Shown here: positions 19,902 through 30,350 of the stretch, piece after piece
Layout of the letters: each line of letters opens with the position of its first letter
Numbering within the stretch: position 1 is the first letter of the stretch
DNA from: Alphaproteobacteria bacterium
Lineage (GTDB): Bacteria; Pseudomonadota; Alphaproteobacteria; Micavibrionales; Micavibrionaceae
DNA: 64,000 bases
NCBI GenBank assembly: GCA_018399685.1
Contig: JAGYOK010000001.1
Coordinates: 1 to 64,000 of the forward strand
Reading direction: 5' to 3'
The notes under the pieces: generated by a model
Told to the model about the DNA's origin: nothing
The model's input: the letters and a program-made list of their open reading frames with translations, nothing else
Database searches by the model: none
Made by a program: the position numbers and the translations under genes

Positions 19902-21425
19902 TTGTTTGCTAGCCTCCATCTCATGATTAGTGACACAATGATTAAATCTGTTGATTCTGGCTATGGTCAGGAATCAACAAAAGGAAGCAACAACCCGCAT
20001 TATCGTGTTTTGCCGCACAATATTGAGGCCGAGCAAGGCTTGCTCGGAGCGTTGCTGATTGATAACCGCGCCCATGAGAAAGTTGCGGATTTGCTCCGCG
20101 CCGAGCATTTTTTCATGCCCGTACATCAGCGAATATACACCGCTATAAACCAGTTTATTGAGCGCGGCCAGACGGCCTCTCCGGTCACCTTGAAAGGTTA
20201 TTTTGAAAATGATGAAGACCTCGCAGAATTAGGCGGCGGGGTCTATCTGGCTGATCTGGCCGGAAGCATCATTAGTGTGATTAACGTCTATGACTACGCC
20301 CAGACAATATATGAGCTGTTTATGCGCCGCGAGTTGATCGCTCTAGGCGAAGATGTGGTAAACGACGCGCACTCCTTGCGCCTCGAATCAAGCGCCACAG
20401 ACACGATCGAGCAAGCGGAATCGCGACTTTTCTCTTTGGCTGAAAACGGTGAGTCGAACGGGGGATTTGTTTCCCTGCGCGATTCGGTTCTGGTTTCTAT
20501 TGAAATAGCTGAAAAAGCCTTTAAGGCCAAAGGCCATGTCACGGGATTTACAACAGGTTTGCGTGATATGGATAAACAGCTTGGAGGCTTTCATTCCTCG
20601 GATCTTTTGATTTTAGCAGGGCGCCCATCAATGGGTAAGACGGCTCTGGCCACCAATATGGCATTTAACTCTGCGCGTATTTATGCCAAAACCGGCGGTA
20701 AAGAGGGCGCTCGCGTTGGCTTCTTTTCTCTTGAGATGTCTGCCGACCAGCTAGCCACTCGTATTCTGGCCGATGTAGCCAGCATTTCCAGCCATGCAAT
20801 AAAACAGGGGAATATTAAACAGGAAGATTTTCAAAAATTCGTTAAAGCAGCTCAGGAGCTATCACAGATTCCGCTATATATAGATGATACACCGGCTCTA
20901 AGTATCGGAGCGCTGCGAACCCGTGCGCGTCGATTAAAGCGGCAACACGGTCTGGATATGCTGGTAGTTGACTATCTCCAGCTATTGCGAGGAACAGGCT
21001 CGCGCCAGAGTGAGGCTAACCGTGTTCAGGAAGTTTCCGAAATTACCCGAGGTCTCAAGGCCATTGCCAAGGAATTAAACATCCCTGTTCTCGCCTTGTC
21101 CCAGCTTTCCCGTGCGGTTGAGCAGCGCGAAGATAAACGCCCGATGCTTTCCGACCTGCGTGAGTCAGGCTCCATTGAGCAAGACGCAGATGTGGTGATG
21201 TTTGTCTATCGTGAAGAATATTACCTTCATCGCGCCGAACCCGAAATTGGCACTGAAAAGCATATGAGGTGGCAGGAAAAATGCGAACGTGCCCTTAATA
21301 TTGGGGAATGTATTGTCGCCAAAGCCCGTCACGGCCCTATCGGAAATGTGCGTATGCATTTTACAGGAGAATATACCCGATTTAGCGACCTTGACGAAAT
21401 TCACGACAAGAATATGGGTTATTAA
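19902..21425 (+). CDS. dnaB: Replicative DNA helicase
   Basis: LPHNIEAEQGLLGALL, GRPSMGKTALATNMA, DYLQLLRG. Confidence 0.97.
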   Translation: MFASLHLMISDTMIKSVDSGYGQESTKGSNNPHYRVLPHNIEAEQGLLGALLIDNRAHEKVADLLRAEHFFMPVHQRIYTAINQFIERGQTASPVTLKGYFENDEDLAELGGGVYLADLAGSIISVINVYDYAQTIYELFMRRELIALGEDVVNDAHSLRLESSATDTIEQAESRLFSLAENGESNGGFVSLRDSVLVSIEIAEKAFKAKGHVTGFTTGLRDMDKQLGGFHSSDLLILAGRPSMGKTALATNMAFNSARIYAKTGGKEGARVGFFSLEMSADQLATRILADVASISSHAIKQGNIKQEDFQKFVKAAQELSQIPLYIDDTPALSIGALRTRARRLKRQHGLDMLVVDYLQLLRGTGSRQSEANRVQEVSEITRGLKAIAKELNIPVLALSQLSRAVEQREDKRPMLSDLRESGSIEQDADVVMFVYREEYYLHRAEPEIGTEKHMRWQEKCERALNIGECIVAKARHGPIGNVRMHFTGEYTRFSDLDEIHDKNMGY

Positions 21426-21427
21426 AT

Positions 21428-22528
21428 ATGTGTGCAATGAGCGGTGAGCTTACGATTGATATAGGGGCGTTAAAGCGCAACTACAAAGCTCTCGACATAG
21501 TAAGCACACCTGATTGTGAAACAGCATGTGTGGTCAAAGCCAATGCCTATGGTCTGGGCGCAGATAAATGCGCACCGGCTTTGTACGAGGCAGGCGCGCG
21601 CAGCTTTTTTGTTGCGACAAGCGAGGAGGGCGCGGCTTTGCGCAGTATACTCCCGCAAGACGCAGATATATATGTTCTTGGAGGTTTGGACTTTGGCGAC
21701 AAGCAGGCAAGGGCTGGTATTATCCCGGTTTTGAATTCTCTGGCTGAAATTGAACAGGCGCGCAAAATAGGGAACAATCTCCCCGTAGCTTTACATTTTG
21801 ATACAGGCATGAACCGCCTTGGTTTGGGAGAGGATGAGGCGCAAGCGCTTTATCAGGAACCGTCAATCCTCGAAAGTCTGGATGTTCGTCTGGTGATAAG
21901 CCATTTTGCCTCTTCCGAAGAATTGGATAACCCCGGTAATAAAAGCCAGCTTTCGCGGTTTGATGAAATTATAGAGCGTACAAAACCACTTTTTCCAAAT
22001 GCGCGCTATTCCATAGCAAACTCTTGCGGTTTATTTTTAGGGGCGGATCACCACTTTGATATGGTGCGCGCCGGTATAGCTCTTTATGGCGCCCACCCGA
22101 CTTTGTTGCTTCAAGGGGATAATCCGGTGGAGCCGGTTGTTTCTTTGCAAGTCCCTGTGCTCCAGATCAGAACTGCCTTAAAAGGTACGAGCGCTGGCTA
22201 TAATTCCACTTACAGATTTAGCGAGGATACTACACTCGCAGTCGTTTCGGCAGGCTATGCAGATGGTCTCCCGCGCAGCCTGTCGAATAACGGCACTTTA
22301 TACTGGAAGGGCTATGCTCTGCCTATTCGGGGGCGAGTGTCCATGGATGCTATTATTTGTGATTTGGCAAATGTCCCCAAAGAGGAGCATCCAAAGCGCG
22401 GTGATATGATCGAAGTCTTCGGCTCCAGCCAGACTTTGGAATCTCTTGCTACCAGTGCAGGTACAATATCACATGAAATTGTGACATCTTTAGGGGCTCG
22501 CTATAAGCGGGTGTATAAACATACATAA
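21428..22528 (+). CDS. alr: Alanine racemase
   Basis: VVKANAYGLGA, HFDTGMNRLGL, AGYADGLPR. Confidence 0.96.
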   Translation: MCAMSGELTIDIGALKRNYKALDIVSTPDCETACVVKANAYGLGADKCAPALYEAGARSFFVATSEEGAALRSILPQDADIYVLGGLDFGDKQARAGIIPVLNSLAEIEQARKIGNNLPVALHFDTGMNRLGLGEDEAQALYQEPSILESLDVRLVISHFASSEELDNPGNKSQLSRFDEIIERTKPLFPNARYSIANSCGLFLGADHHFDMVRAGIALYGAHPTLLLQGDNPVEPVVSLQVPVLQIRTALKGTSAGYNSTYRFSEDTTLAVVSAGYADGLPRSLSNNGTLYWKGYALPIRGRVSMDAIICDLANVPKEEHPKRGDMIEVFGSSQTLESLATSAGTISHEIVTSLGARYKRVYKHT

Positions 22529-22585
22529 TAAAAAAGCCCCTTAAAAAAAGAGGCTCTTAAATTGTAATAGATTATCTCGATTATT

Positions 22586-24928
22586 TTACATCGTTGTAGA
22601 AAGAGTTGCCTCTTGATCTTGAGGGGTTTTATTCTGCGCTACCATTTCCTGAGCCTCCAAAGCATCAAGATCAGAACGTTTGACTATGTACGTTCCTTCT
22701 TCGATGTTGTTTTCCATCTTCTCGGCTTTCCACTGCAAAGCAAGTAATTTGCTTGTGTAGTTGTCAACTATCGCAAACTCTCCGTCTTTCCTGTGATCAA
22801 ATACATTAATAAGAGAATAATGAGTGTGGAAGTCTTCTGTGGCATGGCCGTTAGTATTTTCTTTTCCGACAAGCCTTTCTGCATTTTCATTATATTGGGC
22901 GACCTGCTCGGCATAGTCTCCCCCGTACTTCACCATAAGATCATGGAAAGCTGTTTTTCCTGCTTCTCTGACAATATCCTTGTCCCCAAATTCGTGCCAT
23001 GCGAGGCCGCCAAATTCACCATCCCTGATCTGGGAAATGCTTTGGTTAAATATTCTAACGTCTTTACTTACGGTGGCCTCAAATTCAAACGGCTTGTCCG
23101 GGTTTTTCAAACCTTGCTCTTTATAGGCAGTAAGAGCAGCTTGTTTAACGGCTTCTATATCTTCCGGGCGATGGATAGTTGGATCCCCGAACCGCCCCTT
23201 CATAACGTCTTCTAAGCTAAGTTCAAATCCCTTATCCTGATGACTAACTACGATTTCAAGCCGGAAAGGCTCGTTTATATCTTTTATGCCTCGCTCATCA
23301 AACGTTTTTTCTGCGGCTTCCGTGACCATTTTCTTGGTATGAAAATGAAGAGGATTAATACCGCCAAAATTTCCATCTTTAATCTGAGCCAGACTCAGTT
23401 CGAAAAGTTGCGGTTTTCCATCAATTTTGACCTCGAACTTAAACGGCTTGTGTGATTCTGCGTTCCTTATAAAATCCAGAGCCATAGCCGTTTCTTTTAT
23501 GCTTTTATAACATTCTTGCATCTGTGTGCGGCCGGTTTCGAATTCTTCTTTCAAGTCTGCTATTTGTTCTTTGATGCTGACAAGGTCGGGATTTTGCATC
23601 CGCTCGGCATGCTCTTTTTCTACCAGCTGGATAATTCTTTGTTGCTCGGCAGTAAGCTCGCCCTCTTTCATTTTTTCAATATCTTTATATGTAAACGAAA
23701 GATCGGTGCTTTGCGCAACTTCACGGGAAACAGGATACATGTGAAGATCAGATTGCTTAAACTCTTCACTCAAAACTTTCGGAGCAGGAATAGTCGGGCT
23801 GTGCGATGCCACTAACATATCCGGGGCTGGGGTTGCTGGCTCGGAAATTATATCCTTAACCACAGGCTCATGTGATGCAATCAGCCCGTCATCCAGACCG
23901 AATTCTTCGAAAACAGTCTTAGGCTCTTGAGGAACAATTCGGTTTTGATCATCTACCATCGTGTTTGGATTAAGTGCCATAGTTGACATGGCGACCTCGT
24001 TTTGCGATGGGTTAACAGGAATTTCCTCCGTTACAGCTTCTTTTTCCTCAACAGGAGCCGGTTCTGGTTCAACCGTAAACGGAATATCGGTGCTTTGTAC
24101 AACTTCATGAGAAATAGGGTACATATTAAGATCGGAAAAAGTATCCGCATCCGGAATTGTCGGGCTGTGCGATGCCATCAACATATCCGGGGCTGCTGGC
24201 TCGGAAATTATATCCTTAACCACGGGCTCATGTGATGCAATCAGCCCGTCATCCAGACCATACTCTTCAAAAACAGTTTCAGGCTCTTGGGGAATAATTC
24301 GGTTTTGATTATCCACTATCGTGTTTGGATTAAGCGCCATAGTTGACATGGCGACATCGTTTTGCGACGGAGCAATAGAAGCTTCCCTTTCAGGCGCTGG
24401 CTCTGGCGCATCTTCCTGCACAATCACTGTCGGGCCTGTTGGTTTAATATCCTTAATTTCCTCTTTTTCTTCAGGAGGAGATGGTTTTGGTTCAGCAGAT
24501 ACATCGGAAGCCTCGTACGCTTTACGGATAGCGCTGGCATCGGCTTTGGCAAGGCTTTGATAATAAGATCCCAATTCGCCGTCATTTACAATTGCATCAG
24601 CATCTTTGATAAATTTAGAGACAATCTCATCACCCATACCCTGCTCTGTCAGGAGTTCACGAAGATGTCCTTTTGTTGTGTCATTAAGTTCGCTTGTGAT
24701 TTGGTCGGCAGGTACTCTGGCTTTTATCTGGGCAGCATACAGTAAAGACTCAAGGGCGGAGGCAGTTCCCGACCCTAAAATATCATCAACTTGATTTGTG
24801 CCGTTTTTAACTAGCACGCTTGTATTGATATCAACACCGGGGATTTTGTCCAGAGCCGCTTTGTTATCAAGCATAAACTGCTGGATATTTCCAGTTCTTC
24901 CATTAGATTGAATGATTTTCTCGGCCAT
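22586..24928 (-). CDS. Large repeat-containing hypothetical protein (disordered duplicated region plus three about 60-aa repeats)
   Basis: Duplicated NPSQNEVAMSTMALNPNT(I/M)VD(N/D)QNRI(I/V)PQEP segment; repeats PFKFEVKIDGK.., PFRLEIVVSHQDK.., PFEFEATVSKDV.. Confidence 0.75.
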   Translation of the reverse strand: MAEKIIQSNGRTGNIQQFMLDNKAALDKIPGVDINTSVLVKNGTNQVDDILGSGTASALESLLYAAQIKARVPADQITSELNDTTKGHLRELLTEQGMGDEIVSKFIKDADAIVNDGELGSYYQSLAKADASAIRKAYEASDVSAEPKPSPPEEKEEIKDIKPTGPTVIVQEDAPEPAPEREASIAPSQNDVAMSTMALNPNTIVDNQNRIIPQEPETVFEEYGLDDGLIASHEPVVKDIISEPAAPDMLMASHSPTIPDADTFSDLNMYPISHEVVQSTDIPFTVEPEPAPVEEKEAVTEEIPVNPSQNEVAMSTMALNPNTMVDDQNRIVPQEPKTVFEEFGLDDGLIASHEPVVKDIISEPATPAPDMLVASHSPTIPAPKVLSEEFKQSDLHMYPVSREVAQSTDLSFTYKDIEKMKEGELTAEQQRIIQLVEKEHAERMQNPDLVSIKEQIADLKEEFETGRTQMQECYKSIKETAMALDFIRNAESHKPFKFEVKIDGKPQLFELSLAQIKDGNFGGINPLHFHTKKMVTEAAEKTFDERGIKDINEPFRLEIVVSHQDKGFELSLEDVMKGRFGDPTIHRPEDIEAVKQAALTAYKEQGLKNPDKPFEFEATVSKDVRIFNQSISQIRDGEFGGLAWHEFGDKDIVREAGKTAFHDLMVKYGGDYAEQVAQYNENAERLVGKENTNGHATEDFHTHYSLINVFDHRKDGEFAIVDNYTSKLLALQWKAEKMENNIEEGTYIVKRSDLDALEAQEMVAQNKTPQDQEATLSTTM
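23701..24370. repeat. Imperfect direct repeat (about 23701-24010 and about 24083-24370) inside the 780-aa ORF
   Basis: Near-identical blocks, e.g. gctggctcggaaattatatccttaaccac(a/g)ggctcatgtgatgcaatcagcccgtcatccagacc. Confidence 0.9.
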
Positions 24929-25048
24929 TTACATCACCCTAATACTACCAGACCCGCCTTGGCCATTCTCTGTCTGTTTTCATGTATAGTTCTTCTTTTT
25001 TTCAGACAGTTACTAAATTTTAATGGATTACGCCAAAAAAAGCAAATT

Positions 25049-25711
25049 TTACCCCATCATTTTCATATTTTCTGGCAAAGCTATCTCTGATATAGGAGCA
25101 TGTACCTTGTAAAATTCTGGCAAAAGCCTGAAATCCCACCATTCCTCAGCCAAAAGCATGATCGGAGTTTCGAGATTTTCTGAAGCTTTTACCATCGCAT
25201 TATCAAGAATAGCCCTGTTTTGTTTAATTTTTCGTGAATGCTCACTCTTCCTGTGCGCTGGATTATGCTCGGGATGAGGGCTTTTCGCCAGAAAATCGAA
25301 TGGGCATCCCATATCTATAAGATTTCCGCTCTCATCTTCCAGACCAATATCAATCGCCATGCCCCGCGGATGCCCGCCAATCCCGGGTGTCGAGAGCAGG
25401 CGCGGAGATTCCGTCCAGTGAGGATTATCAAGGGCGCGGCGCGTACGCATCATCGCCTCTTGAGCTTCTATCGTGCGTAAACCATCATAAAGGATAAAGC
25501 GCAAGCCGTGTGTTTCATAACAGGAGTTTGCCGCTTCGCAGACAATTTCGGCCAGCTCCCTATATAGCCAGAGCCTTGCATTTTCCCGATAAATCCGCTC
25601 ACCGAACAGCAGGTTATCATCCCGCGCATAAGCGAGTTCAACGCGAAAATGATAACGCCCGGCAACATCATCCATGCATACAAGGTCTTTGGGGTTTATA
25701 GCTAATGTCAA
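25049..25711 (-). CDS. ddpX: D-alanyl-D-alanine dipeptidase (VanX/DdpX family)
   Basis: GGHPRGMAIDIGL zinc/catalytic motif and EEWWDF. Confidence 0.85.
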   Translation of the reverse strand: MTLAINPKDLVCMDDVAGRYHFRVELAYARDDNLLFGERIYRENARLWLYRELAEIVCEAANSCYETHGLRFILYDGLRTIEAQEAMMRTRRALDNPHWTESPRLLSTPGIGGHPRGMAIDIGLEDESGNLIDMGCPFDFLAKSPHPEHNPAHRKSEHSRKIKQNRAILDNAMVKASENLETPIMLLAEEWWDFRLLPEFYKVHAPISEIALPENMKMMG

Positions 25712-25794
25712 CAGGAAATCCTAACGCGATTTTTTAGTGGAAGGAGGCCGTATTTATTTATATTCAGTATAGACTGGAGACTGTATTTTCTCTA

Positions 25795-26661
25795 GTGTTT
25801 AGCTTTCTAAAAAAGATTTTATCGGTTAATTTTTATAATGAAAATTTTGTAATGAAAACAATACAAACAAATTCACTAATTGAAGCTCCGCTGGATTTCT
25901 TCAATAAAATAGGGGCAACCTTCCTGAATTTTCTGGCGGCTGTCGGGCGCCTTGTTAATTTTATGATACACAGCGTAAAACACTGTTTTCTGCCGCCATT
26001 TTACCCCTCACAGCTTATCCGCCAGCTTACCGATATCGGATATTATTCCCTGCCGGTTGTTGGCATGACCGCGCTTTTTACCGGAATGGTTCTGGCTTTG
26101 CAAAGCTATACGGGCTTTACCCGCTTTAATGCGGAAAGTGCGATTGCCGGTGTGGTGGTTTTATCTATCACGAGAGAGCTATCACCAGTGCTGGCGGGGC
26201 TTATGGTCGCCGGGCGGGTAGGAGCGGCCATAGCCGCTGAGATCGGCACTATGCGCGTGACCGAGCAAATAGATGCATTACGTACGCTTTCGGTAAATCC
26301 TTATAAATACCTTATAGCCCCACGCGTTTTGGCAGCAACTTTCATGCTTCCAATACTGGTTTTGATCGGTGATATTATCGGGGTTTATGGTGGATATGTC
26401 GTTTCTATCCATTCGCTGGGCTTTAGTGCGGGGAGCTACCTCACACAGACATGGGATATTATCACTCGTATGGATGTGGTTTCCGGTTTGTGGAAAGCCG
26501 CCGTATTCGGATTTATTGTCTCGATTATGGGGTGTTATCACGGCTTTAACTCTGCGCGCGGCGCGCAAGGAGTGGGCGCGGCTACAACCAATGCGGTTGT
26601 ATCTTCCTCGATTTTGATATTAATTTTTAACTACCTTCTAACGCAGATATTTTTCTCATGA
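25795..26661 (+). CDS. mlaE: MlaE-family ABC transporter permease
   Basis: VGMTALFTGMVLALQSY, GRVGAAIAAEIGTMRVTEQIDAL. Confidence 0.93.
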   Translation: MFSFLKKILSVNFYNENFVMKTIQTNSLIEAPLDFFNKIGATFLNFLAAVGRLVNFMIHSVKHCFLPPFYPSQLIRQLTDIGYYSLPVVGMTALFTGMVLALQSYTGFTRFNAESAIAGVVVLSITRELSPVLAGLMVAGRVGAAIAAEIGTMRVTEQIDALRTLSVNPYKYLIAPRVLAATFMLPILVLIGDIIGVYGGYVVSIHSLGFSAGSYLTQTWDIITRMDVVSGLWKAAVFGFIVSIMGCYHGFNSARGAQGVGAATTNAVVSSSILILIFNYLLTQIFFS

Positions 26662-27452
26662 ATAACGAGAGTACAAATAACAAAAGCCCAAACAACAAGA
26701 TTGTCCTAAGCAATGTAAGCAAGTCTTTTGGCAACAATCATGTTCTTAACGGGCTTAGCCTTAACGTTCCGACGGGTAAATCAATGGTCGTGATCGGCGG
26801 CTCTGGCACTGGAAAATCCGTGATGCTCAAATGCATTTTGGGTCTACTTGATGCTGATAGCGGTTCCATCCTTATCGATGGCAAAGAGAGTGTCGGCAGC
26901 GATACAAAAACCCGCAGCAAATTCATGAAAAAGTTTGGCATGTTGTTTCAGGGCGGAGCATTGTTTGACTCTCTACGCATATGGGAAAATGTAGCTTTCG
27001 GGCTTGTTCATGGGCAGGGTATGAATAAAAAACAAGCGCGCGAAATTGCTATTGAAAAAATTCGCGCTGTAGGCCTGTCTCCCGATGTGGCAGAGCTTTT
27101 CCCCGCTGAAATGTCCGGCGGTATGCAAAAACGCGTTAGCCTCGCCCGCGCAGTAGCAACCGCTCCTGAAATCATATTTTTTGATGAGCCAACAACTGGC
27201 CTTGATCCTATCATGGCGGACGTTATTAATGACTTGATCGTCGATCAGGTTAAGGATCTTGGAGCAACAGCGCTATCAATTACACACGATATGGCCAGCG
27301 TTCGAAAAATTGCTGATTACGTTGCGATGATTTTTGAAGGGCGCATTATCTGGACAGGCCCGGTCGAAGATCTGGATCATTCCGGCAGTGAGTATGTCGA
27401 GCAGTTTATTCACGGGCGGGCAGACGGGCCTGTAACAAGAAGCGTTGCATAG
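26658..27452 (+). CDS. mlaF: MlaF-family ABC transporter ATP-binding protein
   Basis: GGSGTGKS, MSGGMQKRVSLARA, FFDEPTTGLDP; 4-nt overlap with mlaE. Confidence 0.95.
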   Translation: MNNESTNNKSPNNKIVLSNVSKSFGNNHVLNGLSLNVPTGKSMVVIGGSGTGKSVMLKCILGLLDADSGSILIDGKESVGSDTKTRSKFMKKFGMLFQGGALFDSLRIWENVAFGLVHGQGMNKKQAREIAIEKIRAVGLSPDVAELFPAEMSGGMQKRVSLARAVATAPEIIFFDEPTTGLDPIMADVINDLIVDQVKDLGATALSITHDMASVRKIADYVAMIFEGRIIWTGPVEDLDHSGSEYVEQFIHGRADGPVTRSVA

Positions 27453-27484
27453 CATAATTTGCTAGGAAATTTGGATAATATAAA

Positions 27485-30055
27485 ATGAAAATTCTTGGAC
27501 GTATTTTCTTATACCTTTTCTCACTAGGCTTTATCGGAGCGATAGTGTCTTTGGGCGGCTTCGTCTATATGCTCAATTACTATGGCAAAGACCTTCCAGA
27601 ACATAGCCAGCTCCGAAGTTACGAACCTCCAATCGTAACAAGGCTCTATGCGGGGGATGGTCATCTTATGGCTGAATTCGCTCAGGAAAAGCGAGTTTTC
27701 GTGCCGATTGCCTTTATCCCCGATCTTGTGAAAAACGCTTTTATTGCCGCAGAGGATCAGAATTTCTATAAGCATAGCGGCGTTGATATGAAGGCTGTTG
27801 CGCGCGCTTTAATCAAGAACGTTACCAATAAGATACAAGGTTCCAGCCGCCGTCCGGAGGGTGCTTCGACGATTACCCAGCAAGTTGCCAAGAACTTCTT
27901 TTTTACAAATGAAGTATCATATGAGCGCAAATTAAAAGAAGCGATCATTGCTTATCGAATGAACAAAACTCTCGGAAAAGAGCGGATTTTAGAGCTGTAT
28001 CTCAATCAGATATACCTTGGAGGTGGCGCACATGGCGTGGGCGCTGCTGCATTACATTATTTTGATAAGTCCTTGGAAGAGCTAAATATTGCTGAAGTTG
28101 CGTATCTGGCTGCATTGCCCAAAGCACCGAATAATTATCATCCGCTGCGTAATCACGAAGAAGCGCTGGAGCGGCGTAACTGGGTTATTGGCCGGATGAT
28201 GGCAGAAGGATATATCACACAAACGCAAGCTGAAATGGCGGAGCTTGTACCGCTGGAGATGCGGCAAGACACCAGCCAGCGCGTTGATGCCCCCCACTTT
28301 GCAGAGGAAGTTCGCCGTGAGCTCTCTGATCGCTATGGAGAAGACAGTTTATATAAAGGTGGGCTTGTAGTTAAAACCTCCGTCGATCCAGAGCTTCAGA
28401 AAATAGCCGAAGATTCATTGCGTGAAGGGCTGTTGGCCTACGATATGCGCCACGGCTACCGTGGGACTGTAGCAACACTGGATAGTCTGGATGACTGGCG
28501 CAAGAAGCTTTCTAATATCAAGCGTCAGGAGGGAATGCTCGAAAAATGGCGCTTGGCGGTAGTTTTGAAAGTAGAAAAAGACACAGCAAAAATTGGATTT
28601 ATTGAAGAACCTGTCGGCACAATAGAGCTTGAAGATTCCAAATGGGCGCGTGAATACAAGGATGGAGGGCTAAGCCTTGGGCCAGCTATTACATCGCTTG
28701 AGCAGGTTATTAAGGCTGGTTCTGTCATAATGGTAGAGCCTAAATCTGTAGAGCAGGACAAGGACATAAATGCAGAGACAGAGACAGAGAAAAAAAACAA
28801 GGACACGGTATATTTATTGCGGCAGGTTCCTGATATCCAGGGAGCTTTAATAGCACTAGACCCTCATACGGGGCGAATACTAGCCATGCAGGGCGGGTGG
28901 AATTATAGTTACGGCGGCAGCGAGTTTAACCGCGCAACGCAGGCTAAACGCCAGCCGGGGTCAGCTTTTAAGCCGTTTGTGTATCTGGCCGCGCTGGATA
29001 AGGGGTTTACGCCTGCAACACTGATTTTGGATGCGCCATTTGTTCTTGAAGATGAGGTCGCGGGGACTTGGAAGCCAACCAATTATTCCAATGAGTTTTA
29101 CGGCCCTACGACGCTGCGCAAAGGGGTTGAAAAATCAAGAAATCTTATGACCGTACGTCTGGCAGATTTTCTTGGTATGGAGCTTATCTCCAGATATTCA
29201 GATCATTTTGGTATTACGGAGAATATGCAGCCATTACTGGCGAATTCTTTAGGTGCTACGGAGACAACGCTTCTGCGTCTAACTACGGCTTACGGCATGA
29301 TAGTCAATGGCGGTAAAAAGATTTCCCCAACCTTTATTGACAGGGTTCAGGATCGCTATGGAAAGACAATCTTTAAGCACGATGAGCGACCCTGCCATGC
29401 GTGCGGCTCGATGATTAAATGGGAACAGCAGGTAGTCCCGAATGTTCCAGATAGCCGCGAACAGATAGCAGACCCCAGAACCGCATACCAGCTTGTCTCT
29501 ATTATGGAAGGGGTTGTGCAAAGAGGAACAGGCATACGCCTAAAATCTTTAGGACACCCTTTGGCCGGAAAAACCGGAACAACAAATGAATCACGTGATG
29601 CCTGGTTTATTGGCTTTACACCGGATCTGGTCGTTGGTGTTTTTGCAGGGTTTGATAACCCCAGAACTCTTGGTGACAAAGAAACAGGATCTTCTGTAGC
29701 AGTACCGATCTTTAAGAGCTTCATGAAAAATGCTTTAGAAGGCCAGCCTGCAATACCTTTTAGAAAACCTGAAGGCATCAAAAATATACGCATTAACGCC
29801 AATACAGGGGTGCGCGCTAAAGCCGGAGATGAAGAGGTAATATGGGAATCATTCGTCAGCGGTACAGAGCCGGGCGATGATATGTATATCCTTAATGAAT
29901 CCGGAATTTCCCTTATGTCAGATTACGGTTATGGTTCGTATGGAGACTATCAGCCAGACTCTACAAACAATAGTTCTGGGCAAACAGGTGTAGAGCGAGG
30001 TTCATCAGGTATGCAACAACCATCCGCCGTTTCCACTGGTAGTGGACTTTATTAG
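27485..30055 (+). CDS. mrcA: Penicillin-binding protein 1A
   Basis: GT51 motifs EDQNFYKHSGVD, GASTITQQVAKN; transpeptidase SAFK, KTGT. Confidence 0.95.
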   Translation: MKILGRIFLYLFSLGFIGAIVSLGGFVYMLNYYGKDLPEHSQLRSYEPPIVTRLYAGDGHLMAEFAQEKRVFVPIAFIPDLVKNAFIAAEDQNFYKHSGVDMKAVARALIKNVTNKIQGSSRRPEGASTITQQVAKNFFFTNEVSYERKLKEAIIAYRMNKTLGKERILELYLNQIYLGGGAHGVGAAALHYFDKSLEELNIAEVAYLAALPKAPNNYHPLRNHEEALERRNWVIGRMMAEGYITQTQAEMAELVPLEMRQDTSQRVDAPHFAEEVRRELSDRYGEDSLYKGGLVVKTSVDPELQKIAEDSLREGLLAYDMRHGYRGTVATLDSLDDWRKKLSNIKRQEGMLEKWRLAVVLKVEKDTAKIGFIEEPVGTIELEDSKWAREYKDGGLSLGPAITSLEQVIKAGSVIMVEPKSVEQDKDINAETETEKKNKDTVYLLRQVPDIQGALIALDPHTGRILAMQGGWNYSYGGSEFNRATQAKRQPGSAFKPFVYLAALDKGFTPATLILDAPFVLEDEVAGTWKPTNYSNEFYGPTTLRKGVEKSRNLMTVRLADFLGMELISRYSDHFGITENMQPLLANSLGATETTLLRLTTAYGMIVNGGKKISPTFIDRVQDRYGKTIFKHDERPCHACGSMIKWEQQVVPNVPDSREQIADPRTAYQLVSIMEGVVQRGTGIRLKSLGHPLAGKTGTTNESRDAWFIGFTPDLVVGVFAGFDNPRTLGDKETGSSVAVPIFKSFMKNALEGQPAIPFRKPEGIKNIRINANTGVRAKAGDEEVIWESFVSGTEPGDDMYILNESGISLMSDYGYGSYGDYQPDSTNNSSGQTGVERGSSGMQQPSAVSTGSGLY

Positions 30056-30065
30056 AGTATTAAAA

Positions 30066-30302
30066 ATGTCATGGAGTGTTTATATTTTACGTTGCCGGGA
30101 TGGATCATATTATACCGGCATAACTAACGAGCTTACTCGTCGCGTTGAACAGCACAATTCTGGGAGAGGGGCAAAATATACCAAATGCCGCGCACCCGTT
30201 GAACTTGTTTATCAGGAAACCCAGCCAGACCGCTCCAGTGCTTTAAAACGTGAAGCACAAATAAAAGCCCTTTCAAAAAAGCAAAAAGAAGGCATGATTT
30301 AA
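30066..30302 (+). CDS. GIY-YIG nuclease family protein (start set at internal MSWSVYIL)
   Basis: VYILRCRDGSYYTGITNELTRRVEQHNSGRGAKYTKCRAPVELVY. Confidence 0.92.
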   Translation: MSWSVYILRCRDGSYYTGITNELTRRVEQHNSGRGAKYTKCRAPVELVYQETQPDRSSALKREAQIKALSKKQKEGMI

Positions 30303-30350
30303 CGATCATGTTTTTGGCACTATTAATGCCTCTGTTTAATGTTCCCGTCT

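Noticed and set aside
22530-22556. Hairpin aagccccttaaaaaaagaggctctt between alr and the 780-aa gene
   Set aside because: Stem is imperfect and weak; possible terminator but not confident enough to list.
22793-24745. Several plus-strand ORFs opposite the 780-aa gene
   Set aside because: They mirror the internal repeats of the minus-strand gene and have no independent support.
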